Origin: Taibaiella chishuiensis
GTDB taxonomy: Bacteria > Bacteroidota > Bacteroidia > Chitinophagales > Chitinophagaceae
DNA: 64,000 bases
Direction of reading: 5' to 3'
Assembly (NCBI RefSeq): GCF_003014535.1
Contig: NZ_PYGD01000007.1
Span: forward strand, 124,001-188,000
Part shown: in pieces, positions 18,529-27,014 of the stretch
Layout of the letters: each line of letters opens with the position of its first letter
How positions within the stretch are numbered: position 1 is the first letter of the stretch
Made by a program: the position numbers and the translations under genes
The notes under the pieces: generated by a model
What the model saw: the letters and a program-made list of their open reading frames with translations, nothing else
Databases searched by the model: none
What the model was told of the DNA's origin: nothing

Positions 18529-19062
18529 TTACGCTTCTTTAGCCAACTGGATATTGGCGATCAGTTTAATGTTTTCGCCCAATGCCAGGCCACCGGTTTC
18601 GGTAAGGGCATTATAGGTAAGACCGTATTCTTTGCGGTTAATGGTGCCGGTTACTTCAAAACCCACTTTGGTATTGCCATAGGCATCTTTTTCCATACCA
18701 CCGTATTCGGCATCCAGTTCTACAGGTTGGGTAACACCTTTCATCGTCAGGTTGCCCGCCAGTTTGTACTGGTCGCCTTTGGTTTTGGTAAAGGACGTAG
18801 ATTCGAATTTGATCAGCGGGAAAGCTTCCGTATCGAAGAAATCGGGACCTTTCAGGTGCTCGTCGCGCATGTTCTGGTTCGTATCCACGCTGTTGGCTTC
18901 GATCTGGAAGTTTACATTCGCTTGTTCGAACGAATCGTTCTCAGCTACGGCCGTACCGGAAAAGTTATTGAAAGCGCCGGTAACAGTAGAGATTACCAGG
19001 TGTTTTACTTTAAAATGCACTTCAGAGTGCATGTTGTCAACGGTCCATTTTGTTGTTGCCAT
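18529..19062 (-). CDS. YceI-family lipocalin-like protein (copy 2)
   Basis: A 177-aa paralogue of the downstream YceI protein: MATTKWTVDNMHSEVHFKVK, HLVISTVTGAFNNFSG, MRDEHLKGPDFFDTEAFPLI and GNLTMKGVTQPVELDAEYGG align position by position. No signal peptide. The two genes are in tandem with a terminator between them, so they are probably separate transcripts after an old duplication. The Crp/Fnr-type gene lies upstream in the same orientation. Confidence 0.9.
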   Translation of the reverse strand: MATTKWTVDNMHSEVHFKVKHLVISTVTGAFNNFSGTAVAENDSFEQANVNFQIEANSVDTNQNMRDEHLKGPDFFDTEAFPLIKFESTSFTKTKGDQYKLAGNLTMKGVTQPVELDAEYGGMEKDAYGNTKVGFEVTGTINRKEYGLTYNALTETGGLALGENIKLIANIQLAKEA

Positions 19063-19137
19063 TTTTATCGGTGTTTTATTTTGTTATAAATAGTATTGCA
19101 GCAGCACGATAACCGGTTCTTTGCGCTTTTGCTGATG

Positions 19138-19145
19138 CAAAGCTA
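19138..19145 (-). promoter_or_regulatory. -7 promoter element for the second YceI gene
   Basis: On the minus strand TAGCTTTG matches TAnnTTTG, 76 bp before the ATG at 19062. No clear -33 half is visible. Confidence 0.35.
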
Positions 19146-19290
19146 GGAAGCTATCCGGCAGGCCATCTTGACATAGGGTAAGAAATAAGATATACCGTTC
19201 TGTGCAAGCATTTGCTTTATTGCTGCTGTAAAATTATAACACGCACCAATGGGTGTTCTTGATGTAGGATAAGAAAAGGAGCACCGGCCC

Positions 19291-19887
19291 TCAGCCGGCA
19301 TTGAGGGTCTTTTTACGGGTCAGTTCCTTGCGGACCCGGCTGAGCGATTCTGCAGTCATACCCAGGTGCGTCGCCACCATCCACAACGGCACGCGCGACA
19401 TTACATTGGGGAAGAGTTCCATAAATTCGAGATAACGCTCTTCGGCCGTAGCGGCCAGCAGCATATTGATGCGGCGCTGCATCAGGCTGAGCCGTGTAAG
19501 CAGGGCCGATACCATAAAGGCATTATACCCCGGCGCGATCTTACCCGCCGTTTCGTAAAAGTCTTTATCCATCAGCACGATCACCGAATCTTCGACTGCT
19601 TCGATAAATACTGCAGAGGGTTTATTGAGTTTAAAACTGTTCTGGTCGCCGATCCAGTACTGTTCGGGCGCAAAGTCGACCACATGTTGCTTATCCTTGC
19701 CATCTACCGTATAGGACCGTAACAGGCCTTTGGTTACGAAGATCATTTTACTGAAGGTATCGCCCTGCCGGATAATGATGGTATTCTTTTTAAGCTCGCG
19801 CATGGCCAGGAAAGGACGCAGCTTGTCAAACTGTTCGTCGGAAAGCTGTGTTTTTTCTTTCAGGTACTGCTTAAATATTTCGATCAT
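19291..19887 (-). CDS. Crp/Fnr-family transcriptional regulator
   Basis: A 198-aa protein with an N-terminal cyclic-nucleotide-binding-like jelly roll (about 20-120; IIIRQGDTFSKMIFVTKGLL) and a C-terminal winged helix (about 145-195) with recognition segment THLGMTAESLSRVRKEL. No Fe-S cysteines are visible. This matches the common Bacteroidota Crp-like group whose members often control the genes beside them. The downstream YceI genes in the same orientation are possible targets. Confidence 0.88.
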   Translation of the reverse strand: MIEIFKQYLKEKTQLSDEQFDKLRPFLAMRELKKNTIIIRQGDTFSKMIFVTKGLLRSYTVDGKDKQHVVDFAPEQYWIGDQNSFKLNKPSAVFIEAVEDSVIVLMDKDFYETAGKIAPGYNAFMVSALLTRLSLMQRRINMLLAATAEERYLEFMELFPNVMSRVPLWMVATHLGMTAESLSRVRKELTRKKTLNAG

Positions 19888-20023
19888 AATACCGGTAGGT
19901 TGCTGGGCAAAAATACTAAAAAAAACAGGATGCCGGGCGCCGCCAAAGCCGCCGGGAACGGGCCTACGGTTCTTTTTCCGGAAGCGCAGCAGTACTACGC
20001 CGTATTTTGGCGTACCCCGCGTT

Positions 20024-20031
20024 TACCTTTG
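20024..20031 (+). promoter_or_regulatory. -7 promoter element for the GHKL ATPase gene
   Basis: TACCTTTG is a perfect TAnnTTTG match, 32 bp before the ATG at 20064. A TTTG at 20006-20009 is 14 bp upstream. This placement rules out the in-frame TTG at 20007 as the start. Confidence 0.5.
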
Positions 20032-20063
20032 CTGCCTGGAACCCCAAAAACGGCATTTCCCTT

Positions 20064-21374
20064 ATGAAGCATAAAACCAATATCAGCGATACCAGTATCG
20101 ATTCGGCCGGCATACCCACCGACTACCGGCAGGCCGTGGCAGAGCTTATCTGGAACGGCTTTGACGCCAAAGCCACCGAAGTGCATATCCGTTTTGAAAC
20201 CAATGCGATCGACAGCATCAGCCAGCTGGTGATCAGCGACAACGGCGAAGGCATCGATTACGAAAGCCTGCAGGAGACCTTTGGCGCCTTCCTCGACTCC
20301 CGCAAACGGCAGGTACGGCAACGGTCTTCGTATACCCGCGGCCGCAAAGGGAAGGGCCGTTTTGCTTTTTCGGCCTTCGCCCACAGCGCACAGTGGCATA
20401 CTGTTTACAAAAGAGAAGGCAAATACCTGGGTTACGATATATTTATCAAAAGCAATAATAAAGATGAATACGAAGAGGATAACCGGCACCTGTCCCGCAA
20501 AAGGGCCACAGGCACCGACCTCGTGCTGACGGAGCTCTATGGCGTAAGCGCCTATTCCTTCTCGGGTGCCGAATTCCTCGATTTCCTGGCCAAGGAATTC
20601 GGCTGGTTCCTGTTGCTGAACCGCAAACACCGGTTCTCGATCAGGATCAACGGCATACCGCTTAGCTACGATTACCTGATCGCAGACAGCGACAGCCGGG
20701 ATTTCCGGGTGCAGTACCGCGAACAGGAAGCCGGTTTTACGCTGCATTATGTACGCTGGAAGGAAAACATCGGCGACAAATACTATTACTATTTCCTGAA
20801 CGAAGACCGGAAGGAATGCGCCAAGCAACTCTCCTCCCACAACAACAACGCTGTCGCATTCCACCACAGCCTTTTTATCGAATCGCCCTATTTCGATAAT
20901 TTCCAGTTGCACGAAGGCGACCAGAACACGACGCTGTTCGGCAAGAACCAGCATGACCCCCTGTTCAAAAAGCTGATGAAGGAGTTGTCCACCTACCTCG
21001 AGACCCGTCATAAAAATTTTATCCGGGAAACCTCGGCCGCCAGCCTCTTATCCCGGTTTGAGCAGGAGGGCTTATTCCCGCCGGTGGATGGCCGCAGGCA
21101 AGCCGCAGAGCAGCCCGCGCTGGCCGGCCTGGTCAAAGAGCTCTATTGCCTGCAACCCCGCATCTTTAAAGGCCTGAAGCCAGAGCAGGCGCGTATGATG
21201 CTGGGCATGATGGATGTCTTGCTGCGTTCAGGTATGGCTCCCCGTATCGCAGAACTGGTATCGGGTATCCTGCCCCTGGAACCGGAAGAACAACAGGCTT
21301 TGCGGGAGCTGCTGGAGGGTAACAATACGGGTACCAGGGCAACAGTAGTACCTATGCTGGATATCGACCGGTAA
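20064..21374 (+). CDS. Short GHKL-type ATPase (MORC/Hsp90-like ATP-binding protein), possibly truncated
   Basis: A 436-aa protein with a Bergerat-fold ATP site: N box YRQAVAELIWNGFDAKA, G1 VISDNGEGIDYESL and the lid/G2 loop SSYTRGRKGKGRFAFSAFAH. A transducer-like middle part continues to about residue 330. The C-terminal 100 residues are helical (LKPEQARMMLGMMDVLLRSG ... LEPEEQQALRELLEG) and then stop after a short tail. Larger relatives that I know of carry a further C-terminal region after this helical linker, so this copy may be a naturally short form or a truncation. The stop lies about 90 bp before a dispersed repeat. Function is unknown; such ATPases occur in DNA-related and defence contexts, but nothing else here supports that. 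Confidence 0.8.
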   Translation: MKHKTNISDTSIDSAGIPTDYRQAVAELIWNGFDAKATEVHIRFETNAIDSISQLVISDNGEGIDYESLQETFGAFLDSRKRQVRQRSSYTRGRKGKGRFAFSAFAHSAQWHTVYKREGKYLGYDIFIKSNNKDEYEEDNRHLSRKRATGTDLVLTELYGVSAYSFSGAEFLDFLAKEFGWFLLLNRKHRFSIRINGIPLSYDYLIADSDSRDFRVQYREQEAGFTLHYVRWKENIGDKYYYYFLNEDRKECAKQLSSHNNNAVAFHHSLFIESPYFDNFQLHEGDQNTTLFGKNQHDPLFKKLMKELSTYLETRHKNFIRETSAASLLSRFEQEGLFPPVDGRRQAAEQPALAGLVKELYCLQPRIFKGLKPEQARMMLGMMDVLLRSGMAPRIAELVSGILPLEPEEQQALRELLEGNNTGTRATVVPMLDIDR

Positions 21375-21463
21375 ACGGATTAAGCAGAATTCCTGTGTGG
21401 TTAATAAAAAGCGTTGTTCTTAAAACGAATCATCATTTTACAAAACCTTTATTTATTTGCTTC

Positions 21464-21568
21464 TATTCGTAGTGCCTCGTTACGAATTTATCTGGTCTGG
21501 CAGCTGCTACTAATTACAGCAGTAGAAGACGAGTTTTTTTCTCGCAGCGATACGGCGACGCAGCGAAC
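21464..21568 (-). repeat. Dispersed intergenic repeat, copy A
   Basis: Read on the minus strand this begins TTCGCTGCGTCGCCGTATCG, continues through CGCTGCGAGAAAAAA and TCTACTGCTGTAATTAGTAG, and ends with CGAGGCACTACGAATAG. It is closely matched by 55996-56104 and, over its first two-thirds, by the three units at 43081-43760. It is non-coding. Confidence 0.8.
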
Positions 21569-21963
21569 GGGGCCATATTGGTCGTAACATCTTGCCGCCA
21601 ACCGAGTAGGCATGCTCTGTTCGACGCCCATTACATGCATTGCCAGACGTCGAGCCAGGAAAAAACCAAACATACCGACCTTTAGAAAAAGGGCGTTAAT
21701 AAAATGCTGCAGGACGCCGTATAAAAAGAAATACAGTTCCCTCGGCCTGGCCCTGTACTTTAGTTAGTTCGTCATTCCTTAGTCCATTTTTTTACTACTG
21801 TCCGGACTTATTTCTTTTAGGCGTACAAGGCATTTTTAGCACTTTTTCTACAGTCTTGATTTTTGCTTCTTTGTATTAAGACAAAGAAGAATAAAAAACA
21901 GGGTAAGTATACCTGAGGCTTCCCAGATATCCTGCTTGATCTCGGTAAACCCGCAACGACAAA

Positions 21964-21993
21964 GGCGCAATACGGCAGGTTCCGTATTGCGCC
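21964..21993 (-). terminator. Terminator of the lipoprotein operon
   Basis: Perfect 12-bp stem (21964-21975 with 21982-21993) and 6-nt loop, 22 bp past the minus-strand stop at 22016. Only a short T-run follows (TTTG). Confidence 0.7.
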
Positions 21994-22015
21994 TGGTCAG
22001 GAATAGCACCGGCAC

Positions 22016-22927
22016 TTAATTGCCCATCACGAAGGACCCGCGGCTTATCTTCAGGGTACTGCCATCGCCCGCTTTCAGCGTGCCCTCGAAGCTGACCTGC
22101 AGGAATTCGCGGTAGTTAAACCTTGTGATCACCGCACTGGCTTGTTCTGCATGATACTCTTTCCCGTTCTTTTGGTTACGCAGCAGGATCTTCAGGTTAT
22201 CGCCGGCCCCGTAATTACCCGGCCCTTTATAGGTATCGAACATTACGGACAGGTTCAGCGAGTCGCCGATATTCATAATGGCCCGGGGTATAGGGGCTGT
22301 GGGTGTGCCCGTCTCGAGCCCCGAAATATTGGGTATGGCATTCACGGTACGCCCGTCAATGTCCATAACAGCATGATTATACAGGATATCAAAATTGCCC
22401 TGGCTGAATGTATACTGCGTCGTATCGGTACGCGAGCGCAGCATCAGCTCAAAACTGCCTTTGATCTTATGATTCTGGGTATCGATCACCGCCACCTTAA
22501 TAGTACCGCCCGCATCCTCGGTGGCGCGGCTGGTATACCCTTTCTGCTCCGATTTATCTTTAGCCGAAAGGTAATAGACCGCGGTATAGGCCGACACCGC
22601 CCGGCCCAGGGTATAGGTACCCGGCGTATCGGCCAGCAGCCTTATATCCAGGAAACTGCCCGAAGCCACATTGTAGAAAGACATTTTGATCGAATCGTCC
22701 GGCGCCGCGGCACGGCCCAGGGCCAAAAAACTATCGCCATTCAGCAGGGCCGTAACCGCAATAGCCGTGTCTTTACCGGTGGCGGGCGGCTGTCGCTCTT
22801 TCTCCTTGAATACGAATAAAGACTCCTCTTTACGGCAGGACGCAAGCAACACCACCAACAGCACCAGGTACAGCAGGCCTTTATAGACATGGGGTATGCC
22901 AGGTCCGGGAACAAACATTTGTTTCAT
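22016..22927 (-). CDS. Lipoprotein of unknown function
   Basis: A 303-aa protein with a lipoprotein signal: hydrophobic run LLYLVLLVVLLASC with the lipidated Cys followed by RKEES. The mature part is rich in beta-type sequence (ITVKVAVIDTQNHKIKGSFE-like segments) and resembles the broad group of DUF6252-like Bacteroidota surface lipoproteins, without a firm match. It lies 50 bp downstream of the T9SS PhoX-like gene in the same orientation, so the pair is probably an operon, and it ends at the hairpin 21964-21993. Confidence 0.75.
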   Translation of the reverse strand: MKQMFVPGPGIPHVYKGLLYLVLLVVLLASCRKEESLFVFKEKERQPPATGKDTAIAVTALLNGDSFLALGRAAAPDDSIKMSFYNVASGSFLDIRLLADTPGTYTLGRAVSAYTAVYYLSAKDKSEQKGYTSRATEDAGGTIKVAVIDTQNHKIKGSFELMLRSRTDTTQYTFSQGNFDILYNHAVMDIDGRTVNAIPNISGLETGTPTAPIPRAIMNIGDSLNLSVMFDTYKGPGNYGAGDNLKILLRNQKNGKEYHAEQASAVITRFNYREFLQVSFEGTLKAGDGSTLKISRGSFVMGN

Positions 22928-22977
22928 GTAACGTTATTTTGAACCAGGGCTAAGCCATTAGGGATAGCCCTTAATTT

Positions 22978-24966
22978 TTATTTCTGGATCACCACCTTTT
23001 TAGCCTGCTGGCGGTCGTTACGCAGGAAGTAGATACCCGGCGCCAGGTCGAAGATATCCATCGAGCGTGTTTTTTCCTGTTGCTTCAACAGCCTGCCGTT
23101 AAGATCGTAGAGCCGGATCAACTTTTGTTCCGTAGCAAAATGTAAGGTGCGCGTGGCGGGGTTAGGCCATACATTAAAGCTGTTAGAGCCCGGTGTTACC
23201 TCGTCGATGCCGGTTGGCGGCGGTCCGGAAGTAGTATCGCAACCGGGCTGTGGCGCAGTCCAGGTACAGCCTTGCGGGTTAGAAAAATAGTCTTCGAAGT
23301 TATTGATGGCTATAAGCATGGATTTATTGTAAGGCGCCGTATTGGCCGTATTGGGATAACGGATACTCATAAACAGCGGACTCATCCCTTCTACAGAAAA
23401 TGCACTTTGTATCTCTGCGCCTTTAGGGCCTATGGCAAAGGGCCGCAGATCGTTCAGGCCGGGATTTTGCTTTTCAAGATTCAGGAAGTAAGTTTCATTC
23501 ATCAGGTCCTGCGGGTTATGCGCGGAGGCCGGGTTCTTACGATATGCCGCACTGGATACCTCTTCCATGATCATCAGGTAACTCCTGGCCTTAAACTCAT
23601 CGGCCAGGGTATAGAAATCGAAGTTCAGCACCTGCAGGTGTTTGGGATTGGAAAAAGCGCTGCGGCCATCGGCGAACACACAACCTTCGAGATAAGGCTT
23701 ACAACTCTCGCCGGTTATATCGGAAGCCAGTTTCAGGATACGGCCATGCGGATCTTTTACATTCCCATTTGTGGTTTTGAGCGGTTGCAGGTGATAAGCC
23801 AACTTGCCCGCATACGCTTTCGCAGGATTGACAAAGGCATCTCCGCTGCTGTCGGCGCCGGTTTCGGCGACCAGGTAATAAGAAGAGAAGTCGACCGGAT
23901 CATTAACCCGTACGATGTCGCCCAGGCGGTTAAACATCGTAGCGCCTTTTTGCAGGGCCACTTTCCGGATATCGGCAAGTTCGTTAAACGTAAAAGGAAA
24001 CAGCGATCCGTCCACATCGGCTTCGTTCAGTACGATCCAGGAACCGTTATAGCTGGCGCTATCCTGTTTGAAGGCGCTGATCTGGTTACCCAGCATGGCA
24101 TCATATTTCAGGATCACCGCTGGCTGGGTTTGCGTCGTAAAAATAATGCTGTTCAGTTCAGAAGTATCCGGCGCGGTATATTTGGTAGAGGTAACCACCA
24201 TACCACCAAAGTCGGCGCGGCCGGCGTAATACAGCTTACGCAAAGGTTTACCGTTGGCTTTATTTACCTCAATGGCCCAACCCATATTTTTATACCGGGC
24301 TATAGCGGTACCGGCGCCGGGCGCACCGGCCGGCAATACATAGTCGGTGAGGGTGTTCATGCCGGGTTGCAGGTCGGTATTGCTGTTGGCCCAGGCATCA
24401 TACATAAAGATATTCCCCTTGTCCTCGATCGAAGATAAATTGGAATAACCCAGCTGCAGGCCATTGTTGTGCCAGCTGCCGCCCTGTGCATTGAGATCGA
24501 AAAAGCGATAGCTCCAGGTATTGCCGGCTTCTGTTTGCGGCACTACCTGCCAGGTTCCACCGGCCTGTTCCTTTACCCGCATTTTTACCAATCCGCCGCC
24601 ATCGCCGAGCGTACTTTGTTTATTATCCTGCAGGCTCATATAAAGCCAGCCTTCTTTGTTCTTATTGATCCTGATATTATGGACCGTATCCTCGGCCTGC
24701 AGGGCGCGGTCATAGTATACCGCGCCAAATCCGCCTTTGAGCGGGGCATTGAGGCCTTGCTCTATATTATGGGCAATATCGCCCTCTTTTAGCAAAATGC
24801 TGTATTTCAAAGCGCCGTGGGGCACCACCAGGCTATCGCCCGCCCAGGCCGTGTCTACGGGGCAAAAGAGATCATCGTAAATAACGCTGCCGGGCGCCTG
24901 TGCATGGCTATGCATATACAGACCGCCCGTCAAAGCAAAAAGTAAGGCTACTTTTTTCATGAACAT
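22978..24966 (-). CDS. T9SS-exported protein, PhoX/DUF839-like
   Basis: A 662-aa secreted protein. The signal peptide is MFMKKVALLFALTGGLYMHS, cleaved near HAQ. A large beta-propeller-like body follows, with segments such as NMGWAIEVNKANGKPLRKL, ADFGGMVVTSTKYTAPD and VKDPHGRILKLAS that recall PhoX-type phosphatases. At the C-terminus is a type IX secretion sorting domain (FNVWPNPATRTLHFAT ... LYDLNGRLLKQQ ... LAPGIYFLRN ... KKVVIQK). PhoX members are calcium-dependent alkaline phosphatases; metal ligands cannot be confirmed by eye, so the enzyme call is tentative while the T9SS tail is firm. ATG at 24960 is an alternative start. It is downstream of another T9SS protein and a TonB receptor. 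Confidence 0.7.
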   Translation of the reverse strand: MFMKKVALLFALTGGLYMHSHAQAPGSVIYDDLFCPVDTAWAGDSLVVPHGALKYSILLKEGDIAHNIEQGLNAPLKGGFGAVYYDRALQAEDTVHNIRINKNKEGWLYMSLQDNKQSTLGDGGGLVKMRVKEQAGGTWQVVPQTEAGNTWSYRFFDLNAQGGSWHNNGLQLGYSNLSSIEDKGNIFMYDAWANSNTDLQPGMNTLTDYVLPAGAPGAGTAIARYKNMGWAIEVNKANGKPLRKLYYAGRADFGGMVVTSTKYTAPDTSELNSIIFTTQTQPAVILKYDAMLGNQISAFKQDSASYNGSWIVLNEADVDGSLFPFTFNELADIRKVALQKGATMFNRLGDIVRVNDPVDFSSYYLVAETGADSSGDAFVNPAKAYAGKLAYHLQPLKTTNGNVKDPHGRILKLASDITGESCKPYLEGCVFADGRSAFSNPKHLQVLNFDFYTLADEFKARSYLMIMEEVSSAAYRKNPASAHNPQDLMNETYFLNLEKQNPGLNDLRPFAIGPKGAEIQSAFSVEGMSPLFMSIRYPNTANTAPYNKSMLIAINNFEDYFSNPQGCTWTAPQPGCDTTSGPPPTGIDEVTPGSNSFNVWPNPATRTLHFATEQKLIRLYDLNGRLLKQQEKTRSMDIFDLAPGIYFLRNDRQQAKKVVIQK

Positions 24967-25070
24967 GGAATTAAAATATTGGGTGAATTATTGCCTCTAT
25001 GACGTAAGCATACCGCCGTTTGCCTCCCTGTAAGTTGTTATGTAATTATTAACTCTGCACCCAATAAAAA

Positions 25071-25096
25071 CAGGAGCTTCCTTGTGGAAGCTCCTG
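25071..25096 (-). terminator. Terminator after the beta-helix T9SS gene
   Basis: Perfect 11-bp stem (25071-25081 with 25086-25096), 4-nt loop, and a T5 run on the minus strand (complement of AAAAA at 25066-25070), 35 bp past the stop at 25131. Confidence 0.85.
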
Positions 25097-25130
25097 CTGT
25101 ATCCCGGTGGATTTATATAAGCGGCTACAC

Positions 25131-26777
25131 TTAGTTAACGCTCAGTTGACCGGCAGTAACGGTACCATCAGCCATTTCAACGCGTACAAAATACACACCT
25201 ACTGACAGACCTGCTGCATTGAAAGCAACACGCTGTTCGCCGGCCTGTACATCGGCAGTAACACTGCGCAGGATCATACCGGTAACTTTATCGGTGATTA
25301 CCAGGCGTACTTTACCGGCTTTAGCAGCTTCAAATACGGCATAGGTAGTTCCGTTGGTCGGATTCGGAACCAGCTGTAAAGCAGGAGCGGCAGCTTTGGC
25401 AGCAGCAGCGCCCAGGTTGCAGTAAGAAGTAGCGTTAGGGCACCAGTTGGTCCAGTTCAGGGTCCAGTCGGTAGTACCGAAAGCACCGCGGAAGTTGCCG
25501 GTTTTCACGAAGAAAGCATCAGCCAGGTCGCTAACACCGGTATAGGTAGGAGCGCCCAGGTTATTGGTCGTTAAAGTGAAAGAAGGTTTAGCAGGACATA
25601 CCGCAGAAGTAAGTGTACCACTGTAACCCGGAGCGCTGGCCAGCAGGCTGTTACCGCTTTCCAGGCAGGAAGTGCCGGTAGCGCCTACATTCAGCCATAC
25701 CGCTGCAGAAGTAGCAGCAGCGCAGCTTCCCGACCATGCAGTAGAACCGATGGTACCGCCGGCATTGTTGTAATAAGTGTTATAAGAACTGTTCAACAGG
25801 TTGGTACCGGTATTGGCGATGGTTGTAGCACCGTCAACATACAGGCCTTCGAGCGGCCAGCCAACGATTACGCTGTTGTATACATTCTGCTCTGAGTTCC
25901 TGCGGATGTGCATACCCCTGCGGAATTCGGCGTGAGCGGTAGCATTGGCGTACAAAGGTCCCAGCAGGGTTACGTTGCTGAAGATAGGATGGGTCTTAGG
26001 ACCATTGGCCGAACCGGTAGCATCGTTATCAGACTCGATACCGTTAGAACCGGAAATATCGTGCTGGTTAGGATCCCTGCGGTAAGCAAAAGCGAACTGC
26101 ACTTTACCATGATAACCGAAGTCGGTATCGAAATCGTCATCTTTGGTATTGTAAGCGATCAGGTTTTTACAGTTAACTGCACCGCCGAACCACTCGTAAG
26201 CGTCATCGTTGGCATAAGTTACCTGGATGTTTTCGATAACGGTACCGTTACCTACAGCAGCCATAGTCAGGCTGTTCAGCTCATTATCAGGCAGTGTAGG
26301 ATGTGGAATACCTGCATAGTGCAGCTGTACAAAACGCATTACACCAGAGTTATCGGCATCATTGGTACCACCGGCATAGATAGGTTCGCAGGGACCTTCA
26401 ATTTTGAAGGTATCGCCAGGTTGGTTATTGGTTGCATAACCGGCAATAACGATACCACCCCAATCACCGGGAGCACGGCTGCCGGCAGGTTGGTTAGAGG
26501 TAAATACGATCGGGTTGCTGGCAATACCATTAGCTGCGATCTTAGCGCCGCGTTTGATGATCAGCGTACCGCGGGTTGCTTTTTCACCCAGGATTTTAGT
26601 ACCGGCAGGGATCGTAAGCGTAGCGCCGCTTTCAACCTGTACACAACCTCTCAGCAGGTAGCAGGTATTCGCGTTCAGCGATGTGTTTGCAGTGATACTG
26701 CCTTCCAGCACGGTCTGGGCCGTAGCGCCATAGCAGGCGATCGCTGTCAGAGCCAGGGTAACAATTCCTTTTTTCAT
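25131..26777 (-). CDS. T9SS-exported parallel beta-helix protein
   Basis: A 548-aa protein. The signal peptide is MKKGIVTLALTAIACYGATA. A right-handed beta-helix type body follows, with GATLTIPAGTKILGEKATRG, GTLIIKRGAKIAANG, PIVFTSNQPAGSRAPGDWGG and Asn/Asp-rich turns. A T9SS sorting domain closes it (LQLVPNPTNGTTYAVFEAA ... VGVYFVRVEMADG ... QLSVN). The lead GxLxIxxGAxIxAxGxxxxPIVFTS pattern is common in secreted Bacteroidota proteins of unknown ligand; it is not a recognised polysaccharide lyase. It lies downstream of the TonB receptor gene in the same orientation but behind a terminator, so it has its own transcript. Confidence 0.82.
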   Translation of the reverse strand: MKKGIVTLALTAIACYGATAQTVLEGSITANTSLNANTCYLLRGCVQVESGATLTIPAGTKILGEKATRGTLIIKRGAKIAANGIASNPIVFTSNQPAGSRAPGDWGGIVIAGYATNNQPGDTFKIEGPCEPIYAGGTNDADNSGVMRFVQLHYAGIPHPTLPDNELNSLTMAAVGNGTVIENIQVTYANDDAYEWFGGAVNCKNLIAYNTKDDDFDTDFGYHGKVQFAFAYRRDPNQHDISGSNGIESDNDATGSANGPKTHPIFSNVTLLGPLYANATAHAEFRRGMHIRRNSEQNVYNSVIVGWPLEGLYVDGATTIANTGTNLLNSSYNTYYNNAGGTIGSTAWSGSCAAATSAAVWLNVGATGTSCLESGNSLLASAPGYSGTLTSAVCPAKPSFTLTTNNLGAPTYTGVSDLADAFFVKTGNFRGAFGTTDWTLNWTNWCPNATSYCNLGAAAAKAAAPALQLVPNPTNGTTYAVFEAAKAGKVRLVITDKVTGMILRSVTADVQAGEQRVAFNAAGLSVGVYFVRVEMADGTVTAGQLSVN

Positions 26778-26958
26778 TGTGGTTGTTTTTTGTTTTGAGT
26801 GTAAGTTTTTACTATGAGGTTTGTCCTTGCAAGGTGTTCATCAATATGACGGGACATTGCTTTTTTTTACCCCAGTTTTTGTGTTACCAAATCATTAGGA
26901 AACAAAAAGTACGCCCATGGACATTTACAGCCGATGTACCATAACAACTACATCAAAA

Positions 26959-26996
26959 AAAGAAAGACGCACCGTTAAAACGATGCGTCTTTCTTT
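26959..26996 (-). terminator. Terminator after the TonB receptor gene
   Basis: Perfect 13-bp stem (26959-26971 with 26984-26996), 12-nt loop, and a T-run on the minus strand from the A-run at 26955-26961, 19 bp past the receptor stop at 27015. Confidence 0.85.
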
Positions 26997-27014
26997 AACA
27001 GTTAATAGAACTAA

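Larger units (their letters stand above)
21375..22015. other. 641-bp region without a recognised gene
   Basis: It holds one copy of a dispersed repeat (21464-21568), AT-rich runs around 21400-21460 and 21800-21890, and a terminator hairpin at 21964-21993. Short open frames here (for example minus 21488-21673) fall in or beside the repeat, lack coding character and are not called. Confidence 0.6.
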
